Source of the DNA: an uncultured Bacteroidales bacterium
GTDB lineage: Bacteria > Bacteroidota > Bacteroidia > Bacteroidales > UBA3663
Direction: 5' to 3'
Length of the DNA stretch: 19,472 nt
Assembly (NCBI GenBank): GCA_937899265.1
Contig: CALBPV010000022.1
Span: forward strand, 1-19,472
The position numbers were made by a program, and so were the translations under genes. A model generated the notes under the pieces. The model did not search any database. It saw nothing but the letters and a program-made list of their open reading frames with translations, and was not told where the DNA came from. How positions within the stretch are numbered: the first letter of the stretch is position 1; each line of letters begins with the position of its first letter. This document shows, one piece after another, positions 1 through 6,860 of this stretch.

Positions 1-70
1 AGAGTTTCAAGTTCAGAGTTTCAAGTTCAGAGTTTCAAGTTCAGAGTTTCAAGTTCAGAGTTTCAAGTTT
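1..70. repeat. Tandem 14-bp repeat (two heptads), 5 copies
   Basis: Five head-to-tail copies of AGAGTTTCAAGTTC; the last differs only at its final base. The unit splits into two heptads, TTCAAGT and TCAGAGT. It starts at the window edge, so the array may be longer. It begins a few bases beyond the stop codon of the minus-strand DUF4834-like gene, so it would lie in the 3' untranslated part of that operon. No function can be read from it. The TTCAAGT heptad recurs in the array at 1951-1999. Confidence 0.95.
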
Positions 71-74
71 CAGG

Positions 75-383
75 TTACAGTTCTTCGTAGTCGATGTATT
101 CGCCGTCTCCGGGCGCATAAATCTTGGTGCCGCGCGAAGAGGCGGAAGAAGCCGAAGCCGACGAAGCTGCGGTATGGTTTCTGAGCGGGTCGAAGTTGGA
201 AACTCCCGTCCAGGGATTGACCGTACGTTTCTGACGGTCGGCAGAGCGGAAGAGATTGGTGAACGAATCCCAAAGCCAGACCGCTGTGGCTCCCAGCATT
301 TCAATGGTACGGCCGAAGACGGCAAAAACCATCATGACCAAGAGAATCAGAAGTACGGGAAGACACCCAAAGAGATAAATCAT
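75..383 (-). CDS. DUF4834-like small membrane protein
   Basis: A 102-residue protein with one hydrophobic N-terminal segment (about residues 3-25, rich in L, V, I and M), then a short amphipathic stretch and a polar tail with a Ser/Ala-rich run (about 72-85) and an acidic end (DGEYIDYEEL). This suggests a small inner-membrane protein with a cytoplasmic tail, though topology is not proven. The layout resembles the DUF4834 proteins that Bacteroidales often carry beside pssA; I recognise it by context and shape, not by a catalytic motif. Its ATG overlaps the pssA stop codon as ATGA (380-383), so it is almost certainly co-translated with pssA and is the last gene of the psd-pssA unit. Function is unknown; a link to phospholipid metabolism is only inferred from position. 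Confidence 0.75.
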   Translation of the reverse strand: MIYLFGCLPVLLILLVMMVFAVFGRTIEMLGATAVWLWDSFTNLFRSADRQKRTVNPWTGVSNFDPLRNHTAASSASASSASSRGTKIYAPGDGEYIDYEEL

Positions 384-1120
384 AGGCTCTTGCGCGCAGA
401 GAGAAAATCAAAGAGGCTGAAAAGGATGTAGAGCAGAATGACAAAAGCCAGGCTGGCGGTTGCCTGTCCGTAAATGACGGAGAGTGTGATGAGCACGACA
501 GCGATGGGGAGGAACGTATAGCGGGTTTTGTTTTCGTTCCACGACATGTGGCCCGGCTTGATTTTGAGGCTGAACATGGGGAGTTCGCAGATGAGCAGCA
601 CGCTCATGACGGCCACAAGAACAGCCCATGCGATACCCATTATCGTCTGGTTCTGGGCTGCAAACGACAGCACGGCATCACTGCCAGAGAGACTTGCGAT
701 GCCTATCCAGAAGAGGGCATTGGCCGGAGTGGGGAGTCCGATGAAGGAGAGGCTTTGGCGTTCGTCGCAATTGAATTTGGCCAAACGGAGCGCCGAAAAG
801 GCGGCGATGAGCATCGACCAGCCGAAGAGGAAGGCATTGTGACCCGGAGCCGTATTGAGCAGCAGGGCAGAACGATAGGCCAAAACGGCGGGAGCGACGC
901 CGAAGCTGACCATATCGGCGAGAGAATCGAGTTCCTTGCCGATAGGACCTGAGATGCCGAGGGCACGTGCGGTCATTCCGTCGAAGAAGTCGAAGACAGC
1001 AGCGAGCACGATGAACAGAGAGGCCATCGACAAATCGCCCTGAGAGGCGAAATAAAGTGAAAAACACCCGCAAACAACATTTCCGCAGGTGATAATATTG
1101 GGAAGATTGACAAGTTTCAT
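380..1120 (-). CDS. pssA: CDP-diacylglycerol--serine O-phosphatidyltransferase
   Basis: This integral membrane enzyme joins CDP-diacylglycerol and L-serine to give phosphatidylserine, releasing CMP. The 246-residue protein carries the complete CDP-alcohol phosphatidyltransferase signature, D-G-x2-A-R-x8-G-x3-D-x3-D, at D47, G48, A51, R52, G61, D65 and D69; these Asp residues bind the metal and the CDP moiety. Hydrophobic segments fill most of the rest (for example about 30-46, 90-112, 165-180 and 205-240), as expected of the family. Its ATG lies one base after the psd stop codon and its stop overlaps the start of the next gene. Psd decarboxylates the PssA product, so the pair makes phosphatidylethanolamine. 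No promoter is visible between psd and pssA, so expression should come from the psd promoter. Confidence 0.95.
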   Translation of the reverse strand: MKLVNLPNIITCGNVVCGCFSLYFASQGDLSMASLFIVLAAVFDFFDGMTARALGISGPIGKELDSLADMVSFGVAPAVLAYRSALLLNTAPGHNAFLFGWSMLIAAFSALRLAKFNCDERQSLSFIGLPTPANALFWIGIASLSGSDAVLSFAAQNQTIMGIAWAVLVAVMSVLLICELPMFSLKIKPGHMSWNENKTRYTFLPIAVVLITLSVIYGQATASLAFVILLYILFSLFDFLSARKSL

Positions 1121-1121
1121 T

Positions 1122-1793
1122 TCAGATTTTTGCGACGGTCGTGATGTTTCCTTTCACGGCTTCGCCCATTTTAACGTTAATTTTGGCATCGAGGGGGAGA
1201 AAGAGGTCGATGCGTGAGCCGAATTTGATAAAGCCGAGTTCGCCGTCGATGTCGATACGTTCTCCGGCCACGACATAGGTGACAATTCGCCGGGCGACAG
1301 CACCTGCAATTTGACGCATGAGGATGACGGGCCCTGCATCGCTCTTGATGACAATGGTGGAACGTTCGTTCTCGATGCTCGACTTGGGGAGATAAGCTTT
1401 CTTGAAACGTCCGTCTTCATGTTCGGCACGTAGCACTTCGCCGGCAAGCGGATTCCACTGGGCGTGGACATTGGTGAGCGACATGAAGATGGAAATCTGG
1501 ATGCGATGATCCTGGAAGTACTCAGGCTCATAGACTTCCTCAATGGTGACTATGGTACCGTCGCTCGGGGCAATGACATCGTGGAGACGGTCACCCGGGA
1601 AGTGACGTTCGGGATAACGGAAGAAGTTGAGGATGATGAGAAACACTACAAAAAGGGGTACCATGAATACGAGCTGGAGCCACAAGGGAGCCTGCCAGTA
1701 ATACAACAATACACCAATCAGGACCACACCGCTGGCCACAGCCATGACGGTGGAGTCGCCCTCTTTATGCATTCTTCTTTTGAGTAGATCCAT
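1122..1793 (-). CDS. psd: Phosphatidylserine decarboxylase, short pyruvoyl type
   Basis: Converts phosphatidylserine to phosphatidylethanolamine at the inner membrane. The enzyme is made as a proenzyme that cuts itself between Gly and Ser and turns the Ser into a pyruvoyl cofactor. The site is visible as F-G-S-R at residues 191-194 (cut between G192 and S193). D78 (APSDG) and H110 (NVHAQW) fit the Asp/His of the self-cleavage triad. Residues about 15-57 form hydrophobic segments that anchor it. At 223 residues it matches the short Psd class of Bacteroidales. The frame is open upstream to 1856, but that start lies before the predicted transcription start; MDLLKRRMHKEG at 1793 resembles the usual N-terminus, so I use it. 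M8 (1772) is a less likely alternative. Confidence 0.93.
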   Translation of the reverse strand: MDLLKRRMHKEGDSTVMAVASGVVLIGVLLYYWQAPLWLQLVFMVPLFVVFLIILNFFRYPERHFPGDRLHDVIAPSDGTIVTIEEVYEPEYFQDHRIQISIFMSLTNVHAQWNPLAGEVLRAEHEDGRFKKAYLPKSSIENERSTIVIKSDAGPVILMRQIAGAVARRIVTYVVAGERIDIDGELGFIKFGSRIDLFLPLDAKINVKMGEAVKGNITTVAKI

Positions 1794-1825
1794 AGTTTTG
1801 GTTATGCTTCGTGAAAAACTTGCTG

Positions 1826-1857
1826 CAAAAATACATTTTTTTTCGCAAATTTCCAAA
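1826..1857 (-). promoter_or_regulatory. Predicted promoter of psd-pssA operon
   Basis: Read on the minus strand, TTTG (1857-1854), a 20-bp spacer and TATTTTTG (1833-1826) match the Bacteroides -33/-7 consensus TTTG...TAnnTTTG. Transcription should start near 1821, about 28 bases before the psd ATG. This placement excludes the upstream ATG at 1856 as the start of the main transcript. Confidence 0.7.
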
Positions 1858-1875
1858 TATTTCGAAAAAAATACT

Positions 1876-1883
1876 TATCTTTG
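1876..1883 (+). promoter_or_regulatory. Predicted -7 box for the RluA-family gene
   Basis: TATCTTTG is a perfect Bacteroides -7 element on the plus strand. At 19-21 bp upstream there is no TTTG, so the -33 part is weak or absent. That same position is occupied by the -33 box of the divergent psd promoter, so the two promoters overlap. Confidence 0.5.
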
Positions 1884-1950
1884 CCCCGAAAATTCCATAA
1901 AACATGCCCAAAAAGTGTTTTTCGAGCCATGTTTTTGCCCCATTAGCATT

Positions 1951-1999
1951 TTCAAGTTCCAAGTTTCAAGTTCCAAGTTCCAAATTTCAAGTTTCCAAG
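1951..1999. repeat. Heptad repeat array in the RluA-family leader
   Basis: Six heptads in a row, TTCAAGT TCCAAGT TTCAAGT TCCAAGT TCCAAAT TTCAAGT, then a shifted TTCCAAG. The TTCAAGT unit is the same as in the array at 1-70, with TCCAAGT replacing TCAGAGT as the partner. It ends 3 bases before the chosen ATG and lies between the -7 box and that ATG, so it would be transcribed as leader RNA. Confidence 0.9.
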
Positions 2000-2002
2000 A
2001 TA

Positions 2003-2896
2003 ATGTACAAGAATCGAAAATCTTACCAACCGGATCATACGGAAGAGTACGTGTCGGAAGAACAAACCCACCTGCTTGCTTTCCTGAACAAGGTGATGGC
2101 CGGACGTTCGAACACGACCATCAAGATGTACCTGAAACGACAGCACTGCATGATTAACGGAGTGCCGACAACACAGTATAACGCCCCGATAGCTCCCGGC
2201 GATGTGTTGACGGTGAATTACACACGTCCATACGTGACATTCCAAAACCGCATGGTGACCCTGCTCCACGAAGACGACGACCTGATAGTGGTCGAGAAGA
2301 AGAGCGGACTGCTCTCGGTGGGGGTTCCGAACAACAGAGAATATACGTGTCAGGGAATTGTGGAACGCTACATACAGCGATGCTACGGACACGGACACGC
2401 CTACATCGTTCACCGTCTGGACCAATATACGTCGGGCATCCTGATTTTTGCCAAAACACGGGAGACGATGAACGTACTGAGAGACGCATGGAGCACCTAC
2501 GTTGTGGAACGCCGGTATTTGGCTGTCGTGGAAGGAATTCCCGAGAAGGAAGAGGGCGAATGTGCCTCATATCTGGCCGAAAACAACGCTTATCGTGTCT
2601 ATTCGACCGACAATCCCGAGGAGGGAAAACTGGCTGTGACGCGATGGAAAACGGTGAAAACGAAAGGGAATTATGCACTTTTGGACATCGAAATCCTGAC
2701 CGGACGGAAGAATCAAATCCGTGTTCACATGAGCGAAATGGGGCATCCGGTGGCAGGCGACCGGAAATATGAAGCCAAAACGAACCCCTGGGGACGTTTG
2801 ATGCTCCACAACAATGTGTTGCAGTTTATTCATCCCGTCACACGCAGGCAGATGCGATTTGAACTTCCTGCTCCCAAATCCTTCGAACTCAATTAG
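2003..2896 (+). CDS. RluA-family 23S rRNA/tRNA pseudouridine synthase
   Basis: Isomerises uridine to pseudouridine in RNA. The 297-residue protein has an S4-like RNA-binding region (about 21-72), then the catalytic domain with the RluA signature HRLDQYTSGILIFAKT, in which D140 is the catalytic aspartate, and the later GRKNQIRVH...GHPVAGDRKY block of the fold. The family usually has GRTHQIRVH; the K-N change here is a mild deviation. Sequence alone cannot fix the target uridine or separate RluA, RluC and RluD types, so I give no symbol. The frame is open back to ATG 1904, which would add 33 residues encoded largely by the heptad repeat. I prefer 2003 because the fold begins soon after it. The stop overlaps the dnaG stop region on the other strand. 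Confidence 0.9.
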   Translation: MYKNRKSYQPDHTEEYVSEEQTHLLAFLNKVMAGRSNTTIKMYLKRQHCMINGVPTTQYNAPIAPGDVLTVNYTRPYVTFQNRMVTLLHEDDDLIVVEKKSGLLSVGVPNNREYTCQGIVERYIQRCYGHGHAYIVHRLDQYTSGILIFAKTRETMNVLRDAWSTYVVERRYLAVVEGIPEKEEGECASYLAENNAYRVYSTDNPEEGKLAVTRWKTVKTKGNYALLDIEILTGRKNQIRVHMSEMGHPVAGDRKYEAKTNPWGRLMLHNNVLQFIHPVTRRQMRFELPAPKSFELN

Positions 2897-4995
2897 TTGG
2901 AGACGATGCGTTCGCCGATGATTTTGTCGAACGTTTTCTTAAGCATCGTCAAACGGTTATACTCGGCCATGATGGTCCTGAAATCAGCTCCTTGAGTGCG
3001 CAAAGCGCCTTGGAGCTGATTGATTTGTTCGCGCACAACCGCCCTTTTCAGCTCCATGATGGCCCGCGGCACGAGGAAGGAGAGGTCTTCGCGATTCTCG
3101 ACGAAAGCCAGTCCTTCGTAACGGTCTTCGGCCAGACTGAGCGCCGTCTGCGAAATTTCGGGGTCTGGCTGATTGACAAAGAACGAAATGCCGTCGAAGG
3201 GTTTCTGCTGGTCCTCGGTGGCATCGAGAGCCATCTGATACATCCGGGCATAGAGCGGATGACGGAACTCGTAGGTCACTTCGCCGGACATCAACTCGTT
3301 GCCGATAAAGTCGATGACTCTCCATTCTTCGCTCTGCTGGGTGCCGTTTCCATCGGTGAAATTCACTATGAAAGTGTCGCCTCCGTTGCGGACGATGTAA
3401 CGCAGCACGTTCCGTTCGTATTGGTCGGTGAGAAGGGTCGGATGAACCAAAGGCGCAGAGGGTTTGTGTGAAGGAATGGAAGTCTCGGAATGAGCGGGGG
3501 AGAGGTCGGGCGAAGGAGCTGTTTCAGCGGATGCGCCGGAAGCCGATTTCGCGTCAGACACCGAGCCTTTGTCGCCTGCCGTCACCGCTCCGGAGGCGGC
3601 TTCTTCGGCCTGTTTGGCTTCGAGGGCAGCCCGTGCCTCGGCACGATGCCGTTCGGCCTCCTGACGTCGCAATTCGGCTGCATAATTCTTCTCGCGCAGA
3701 CGATTGAGATAGTCGGTGAGCTGTTGTTCGGAGAGATGAACCTGCTGGGATGTCTCGCGGATATAGACCGCCGAAGTGATGGAGTCGGGAATGAGCGCTA
3801 TGCTCTGGAGAATGTTCTGGATGACCTGCGACTTCTTGAGGGGGTCGTTTTCGGCATCCTTCATCAGCAAATCGGTCTTGAAGCGGATGAAATCCTGCTC
3901 GTGCAGACGGATATATTCCTCGAGTTCGGAAGACGAATGAGAACGTGCAAAACTGTCGGGGTCTTCGCCCTCGGGGAGGAGGAGCACTTTGACGTTCATT
4001 CCTTCGAGCAGCAACATGTCGATGCCTCGCAGGGACGCCTTGATTCCGGCAGAATCGCCATCATAGAGAACGGTGATATTGCGGGTGAAACGGGCTATCA
4101 TCTGAATCTGTCCCGTCGTGAGCGAAGTGCCCGACGAAGCGACCACATTCTCGAATCCGGACTGAGCCATGGAAATCACGTCGAAATAGCCTTCGACGAG
4201 AAACACTTTGTCCTTTTTGGCGATGGCCTGTTTGGCTTCATAGATGCCGTAGAGCATATTGCTCTTGCGGTAAATCTCCGATTCGGGCGAGTTGACATAC
4301 TTCATGGCCGCATGATCGACCTTGTCGAGAATACGTCCGCCAAAGGCGACCACCTGTCCCGAAAGGTTGAGATAGGGGAAGATGGCTCGTCCGCGGAACC
4401 GGTTGACGGGTCGCTGTCCCGGGTCGCCGTAGCAGAGCCCCGTAGAGAGAAGATGTTCGCGAGGATGGCCTGCCGCAAGGGCGCGTGTGCCGAATTCGAA
4501 TTTGTCCTTGAGAGAATAGCCGAGATGGAAACGCCGGACGGTGGCCTCCTGCAGTTTGCGGTGTCCCAGAAAGTAGGTGATGCCGTAGTTGCGGCCTTCT
4601 TCGGTATTCCACAGGTCGTTCTCCCATGTTTTGCGAGCCCAGTCGTTGACCAAGAGCATTCCTTCTCGGGCTGTTTGGGCAGCCTGTTCTTCGGGAGTCA
4701 GTTCCCGTTCGCGGACCTCTATGTTATATCGTTTGGCCAGCCAGCGGAGGGCTTCGGGATAGGTCATCTGTTCGTGTTCCATCAGGAAGCCTACGGGAGA
4801 ACCACCCTTTCCGCAAGAGAAACAATGGCAGATATTGCGGGAGGGCGACACGGAGAAGGAGGGTGTCTTTTCGTTGTGGAAGGGACAAAGTCCCACATAG
4901 TTCTGCCCGCGACGGCGCAGGGAGACAAACTCCGACACGATGTCGTAGATTTGGGCTGTGTCAAGTATTTTCTGTACGGTTTCCTGAGGTATCAT
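2893..4995 (-). CDS. dnaG: DNA primase
   Basis: Makes the short RNA primers for replication, working with the DnaB helicase at the fork. The 700-residue protein has all expected parts: an N-terminal CHC2 zinc finger (C37, H40, C58, C61); the RNA-polymerase basic motif RFRGRAIFPYLN (about 199-210); the TOPRIM catalytic core with E269 in LVEGYFDV, D312/D314 in YDGD and the later GEDPDSF; then a long charged and Ala/Ser/Pro-rich linker (about 440-520) leading to a C-terminal helicase-binding region. The linker and length exceed E. coli DnaG (about 580 aa), which I understand to be common in Bacteroidetes. The ATG overlaps the rsmA stop as ATGA (4992-4995), so the two are co-translated. Its 3' end meets the RluA-family gene with a 4-base overlap and no terminator hairpin. 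Confidence 0.97.
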   Translation of the reverse strand: MIPQETVQKILDTAQIYDIVSEFVSLRRRGQNYVGLCPFHNEKTPSFSVSPSRNICHCFSCGKGGSPVGFLMEHEQMTYPEALRWLAKRYNIEVRERELTPEEQAAQTAREGMLLVNDWARKTWENDLWNTEEGRNYGITYFLGHRKLQEATVRRFHLGYSLKDKFEFGTRALAAGHPREHLLSTGLCYGDPGQRPVNRFRGRAIFPYLNLSGQVVAFGGRILDKVDHAAMKYVNSPESEIYRKSNMLYGIYEAKQAIAKKDKVFLVEGYFDVISMAQSGFENVVASSGTSLTTGQIQMIARFTRNITVLYDGDSAGIKASLRGIDMLLLEGMNVKVLLLPEGEDPDSFARSHSSSELEEYIRLHEQDFIRFKTDLLMKDAENDPLKKSQVIQNILQSIALIPDSITSAVYIRETSQQVHLSEQQLTDYLNRLREKNYAAELRRQEAERHRAEARAALEAKQAEEAASGAVTAGDKGSVSDAKSASGASAETAPSPDLSPAHSETSIPSHKPSAPLVHPTLLTDQYERNVLRYIVRNGGDTFIVNFTDGNGTQQSEEWRVIDFIGNELMSGEVTYEFRHPLYARMYQMALDATEDQQKPFDGISFFVNQPDPEISQTALSLAEDRYEGLAFVENREDLSFLVPRAIMELKRAVVREQINQLQGALRTQGADFRTIMAEYNRLTMLKKTFDKIIGERIVSN

Positions 4996-5813
4996 GAACG
5001 CAAACGAACGGTTAAATCAATGAACTGCTGAAGGGAAAGTTGTTCGGCGCGAAGGTCGAAAAGCGGTTCGGCAAGAATCGTGTCGGCTTCGCGGGGACAC
5101 CATTCGCCGATGAGCGAACGGAGCGCATTGCGAAGGGTTTTGCGGCGCATCGAGAAAGCATTCTTCACCAGCGTGCGGAAATCTTTTTCTTCGCAGGGAA
5201 GTTCTGTACGATTATTGCGGCGCAGACGAATCACGGCACTCTGGACCTTCGGGGGAGGGTTGAAGACTTCGTTGCCCACCGTGAAGAGATACTCCACATC
5301 GTACCACACCTGAATGAGTACCGTGAGAATGCCATAATCTTTGCTTCCCGGACGGGCAGCCAGGCGGAGGGCCACTTCTTTCTGAATCATTCCCGAACAG
5401 AGCGGAATCAGGTCTTTGCAATCGACCACGCGGAAGAAGATTTGCGACGAGATGTTGTAGGGATAGTTGCCTATCAGCGCAAACGGGCGTCCGTCGAAAA
5501 GTTGGTGCAGGTCCATCTTGAGGAAATCTGCCTCAATGATGCGTCCGTCGAGCGAAGAGGGGTAGTGCAGCCGCAGGTAGGACACCGACTCGCTGTCCAG
5601 TTCGACTACACGAAGGTCTTTATTTAAAAGGTATTGGGTCAGCACCCCCATACCCGGTCCGACTTCAAGAACGGGCAGCCCGGGTTGGACCTCGAGCGTG
5701 TCGGCGATACGCTGTGCGATGCTCATGTCCGTGAGAAAATGCTGGCCAAGATTTTTCTTGGGGCGAACGTCCGGGCGGGGGATACGGGAGTGTGAAAATT
5801 TGTTCGATTTCAT
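4992..5813 (-). CDS. rsmA: 16S rRNA (adenine1518-N6/adenine1519-N6)-dimethyltransferase
   Basis: RsmA (KsgA) dimethylates two adjacent adenines in the 3'-terminal hairpin of 16S rRNA during late assembly of the 30S subunit, using S-adenosylmethionine. The 273-residue protein has the family opening KKNLGQHFL (19-27), the SAM-binding loop EVGPGMG (50-56), acidic E71 and D96 after later strands, and the catalytic N-Y-P-Y at 116-119 followed by NISSQI. Loss of RsmA classically gives kasugamycin resistance. A full promoter sits directly upstream, with only 4 bases between the -7 box and the ATG, so the message is predicted to be leaderless. It is the first gene of a two-gene unit with dnaG. Confidence 0.96.
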   Translation of the reverse strand: MKSNKFSHSRIPRPDVRPKKNLGQHFLTDMSIAQRIADTLEVQPGLPVLEVGPGMGVLTQYLLNKDLRVVELDSESVSYLRLHYPSSLDGRIIEADFLKMDLHQLFDGRPFALIGNYPYNISSQIFFRVVDCKDLIPLCSGMIQKEVALRLAARPGSKDYGILTVLIQVWYDVEYLFTVGNEVFNPPPKVQSAVIRLRRNNRTELPCEEKDFRTLVKNAFSMRRKTLRNALRSLIGEWCPREADTILAEPLFDLRAEQLSLQQFIDLTVRLRS

Positions 5814-5817
5814 GCTA

Positions 5818-5849
5818 CAAAGATAGCGACTTTAGTTGACAAAACCAAA
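5818..5849 (-). promoter_or_regulatory. Predicted promoter of rsmA-dnaG (leaderless)
   Basis: On the minus strand, TTTG (5849-5846), a 20-bp spacer and TATCTTTG (5825-5818) give a perfect Bacteroides-type promoter. The bases TAGC follow, then the rsmA ATG (5813-5811). Since the start of transcription normally lies a few bases beyond the -7 box, the RNA should begin at or next to the A of the ATG. Confidence 0.8.
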
Positions 5850-5928
5850 TATTTTGGGGAATATTTTACGCAATATTATACAAGTTGGTGTCTTTTTGTC
5901 AGTTCTGCGGCTTTTTTTCAGCCAAAAG

Positions 5929-5960
5929 TTTGTATTTTAAAGAAATTTGCGCTATCTTTG
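5929..5960 (+). promoter_or_regulatory. Predicted promoter of the his-dapA cluster
   Basis: TTTG (5929-5932), a 20-bp spacer and TATCTTTG (5953-5960) match the Bacteroides consensus exactly. The predicted start near 5965 leaves a leader of about 43 bases before hisG. The leader is A-rich, holds a four-codon reading frame (ATG at 5982, M-K-K-K-stop) and has no run of histidine codons or terminator hairpin, so classical his attenuation is not supported. Confidence 0.8.
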
Positions 5961-6008
5961 CCGTCATACATACGACAAACAATGAAGAAAAAATAAAGAA
6001 AACAGAAT

Positions 6009-6860
6009 ATGTTACGTATCGCTATTCAAAGCAAGGGCCGTCTCTTCGAAGACTGTATGGACCTGCTTAAGGAGTCGGGCATCAAACTGAGCAACGCCAA
6101 GCGTACGCTCCTCATTCCCTCGAGCAATTTTCCGTTGGAGGTACTTTATCTCCGCGACGACGATATTCCCGAATGTGTGGCCAACGGTGTGGCCGACATC
6201 GGCATCGTGGGTCTCAACGAGTTGAGCGAACGCGGCAAAGATGCCCGCATTGTGAAGGAACTGGGATTCTCCAAATGCCGTCTCTCGCTTGCGATTCCCG
6301 CATTGATTGATTATCCCGGTCTCGAATGGTTCAACGGCAAGACCATCGCCACAAGCTATCCCAACATACTGCGAGCTTTTCTCGACGAGAAAGGCATCCA
6401 AGCCGACATCCACGTCATCATGGGTTCGGTGGAGATTTCACCCAACATTGGTCTCGGCGACGGTATCTTCGACATCGTAAGTTCCGGTTCGACACTTGTT
6501 TCCAACCGCTTGAAGGAAGTGGAATGCGTGATGGAGAGTCAGGCGGTGCTCATTGCCAACAACGCTCTCGACTCCGAAAAACTCGAGACTCTCGACGAAC
6601 TGCTCTTCCGTTTCGATGCCGTACGCAATGCCGAAGACAAGAAATACGTGATGATGAACGTGCCCGACGCTTCGCTTGACGAAGTGCTCAAAATGTTGCC
6701 CGGTGTGACTTCGCCGACAGTGATTCCGCTGGCTACCCAAGGCTGGCATTCGGTCCACACGGTTATCTCCGAGAAAGTTCTTTGGGACCTCGTCGGCAAA
6801 CTCAAGAATGTCGGTGCCCAGGGCATTCTGGCACTTAATATTGAGAAGATTATTTTATGA
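6009..6860 (+). CDS. hisG: ATP phosphoribosyltransferase, long form
   Basis: Catalyses the first step of histidine synthesis: ATP + PRPP gives phosphoribosyl-ATP. The 283-residue length is that of the long, self-sufficient HisG with a C-terminal ACT-like regulatory domain (about residues 210-283), so no HisZ partner is needed and feedback inhibition by histidine is expected. The N-terminus MLRIAIQSKGRLFEDC is typical. The PRPP-binding region is the stretch near 155-170 (IFDIVSSGSTLVSN). The ATG at 6009 fits; an upstream out-of-frame ORF from 5885 starts ahead of the promoter and is discarded. The stop overlaps the hisD start as ATGA (6857-6860). It is the first gene of the five-gene cluster. 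Confidence 0.97.
   Translation: MLRIAIQSKGRLFEDCMDLLKESGIKLSNAKRTLLIPSSNFPLEVLYLRDDDIPECVANGVADIGIVGLNELSERGKDARIVKELGFSKCRLSLAIPALIDYPGLEWFNGKTIATSYPNILRAFLDEKGIQADIHVIMGSVEISPNIGLGDGIFDIVSSGSTLVSNRLKEVECVMESQAVLIANNALDSEKLETLDELLFRFDAVRNAEDKKYVMMNVPDASLDEVLKMLPGVTSPTVIPLATQGWHSVHTVISEKVLWDLVGKLKNVGAQGILALNIEKIIL

Noticed and set aside
1..70. CRISPR array
   Set aside because: The copies are contiguous with no spacers and the unit is only 14 bp; no cas gene is near.
3490..5031. 513-codon plus-strand frame opposite dnaG and the end of rsmA
   Set aside because: It lies antisense to a gene with full primase motifs, has no family features, and arises from the codon bias of the real strand.
5885..6070. 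61-codon frame upstream of and overlapping hisG
   Set aside because: It starts before the hisG promoter and runs into hisG out of frame.
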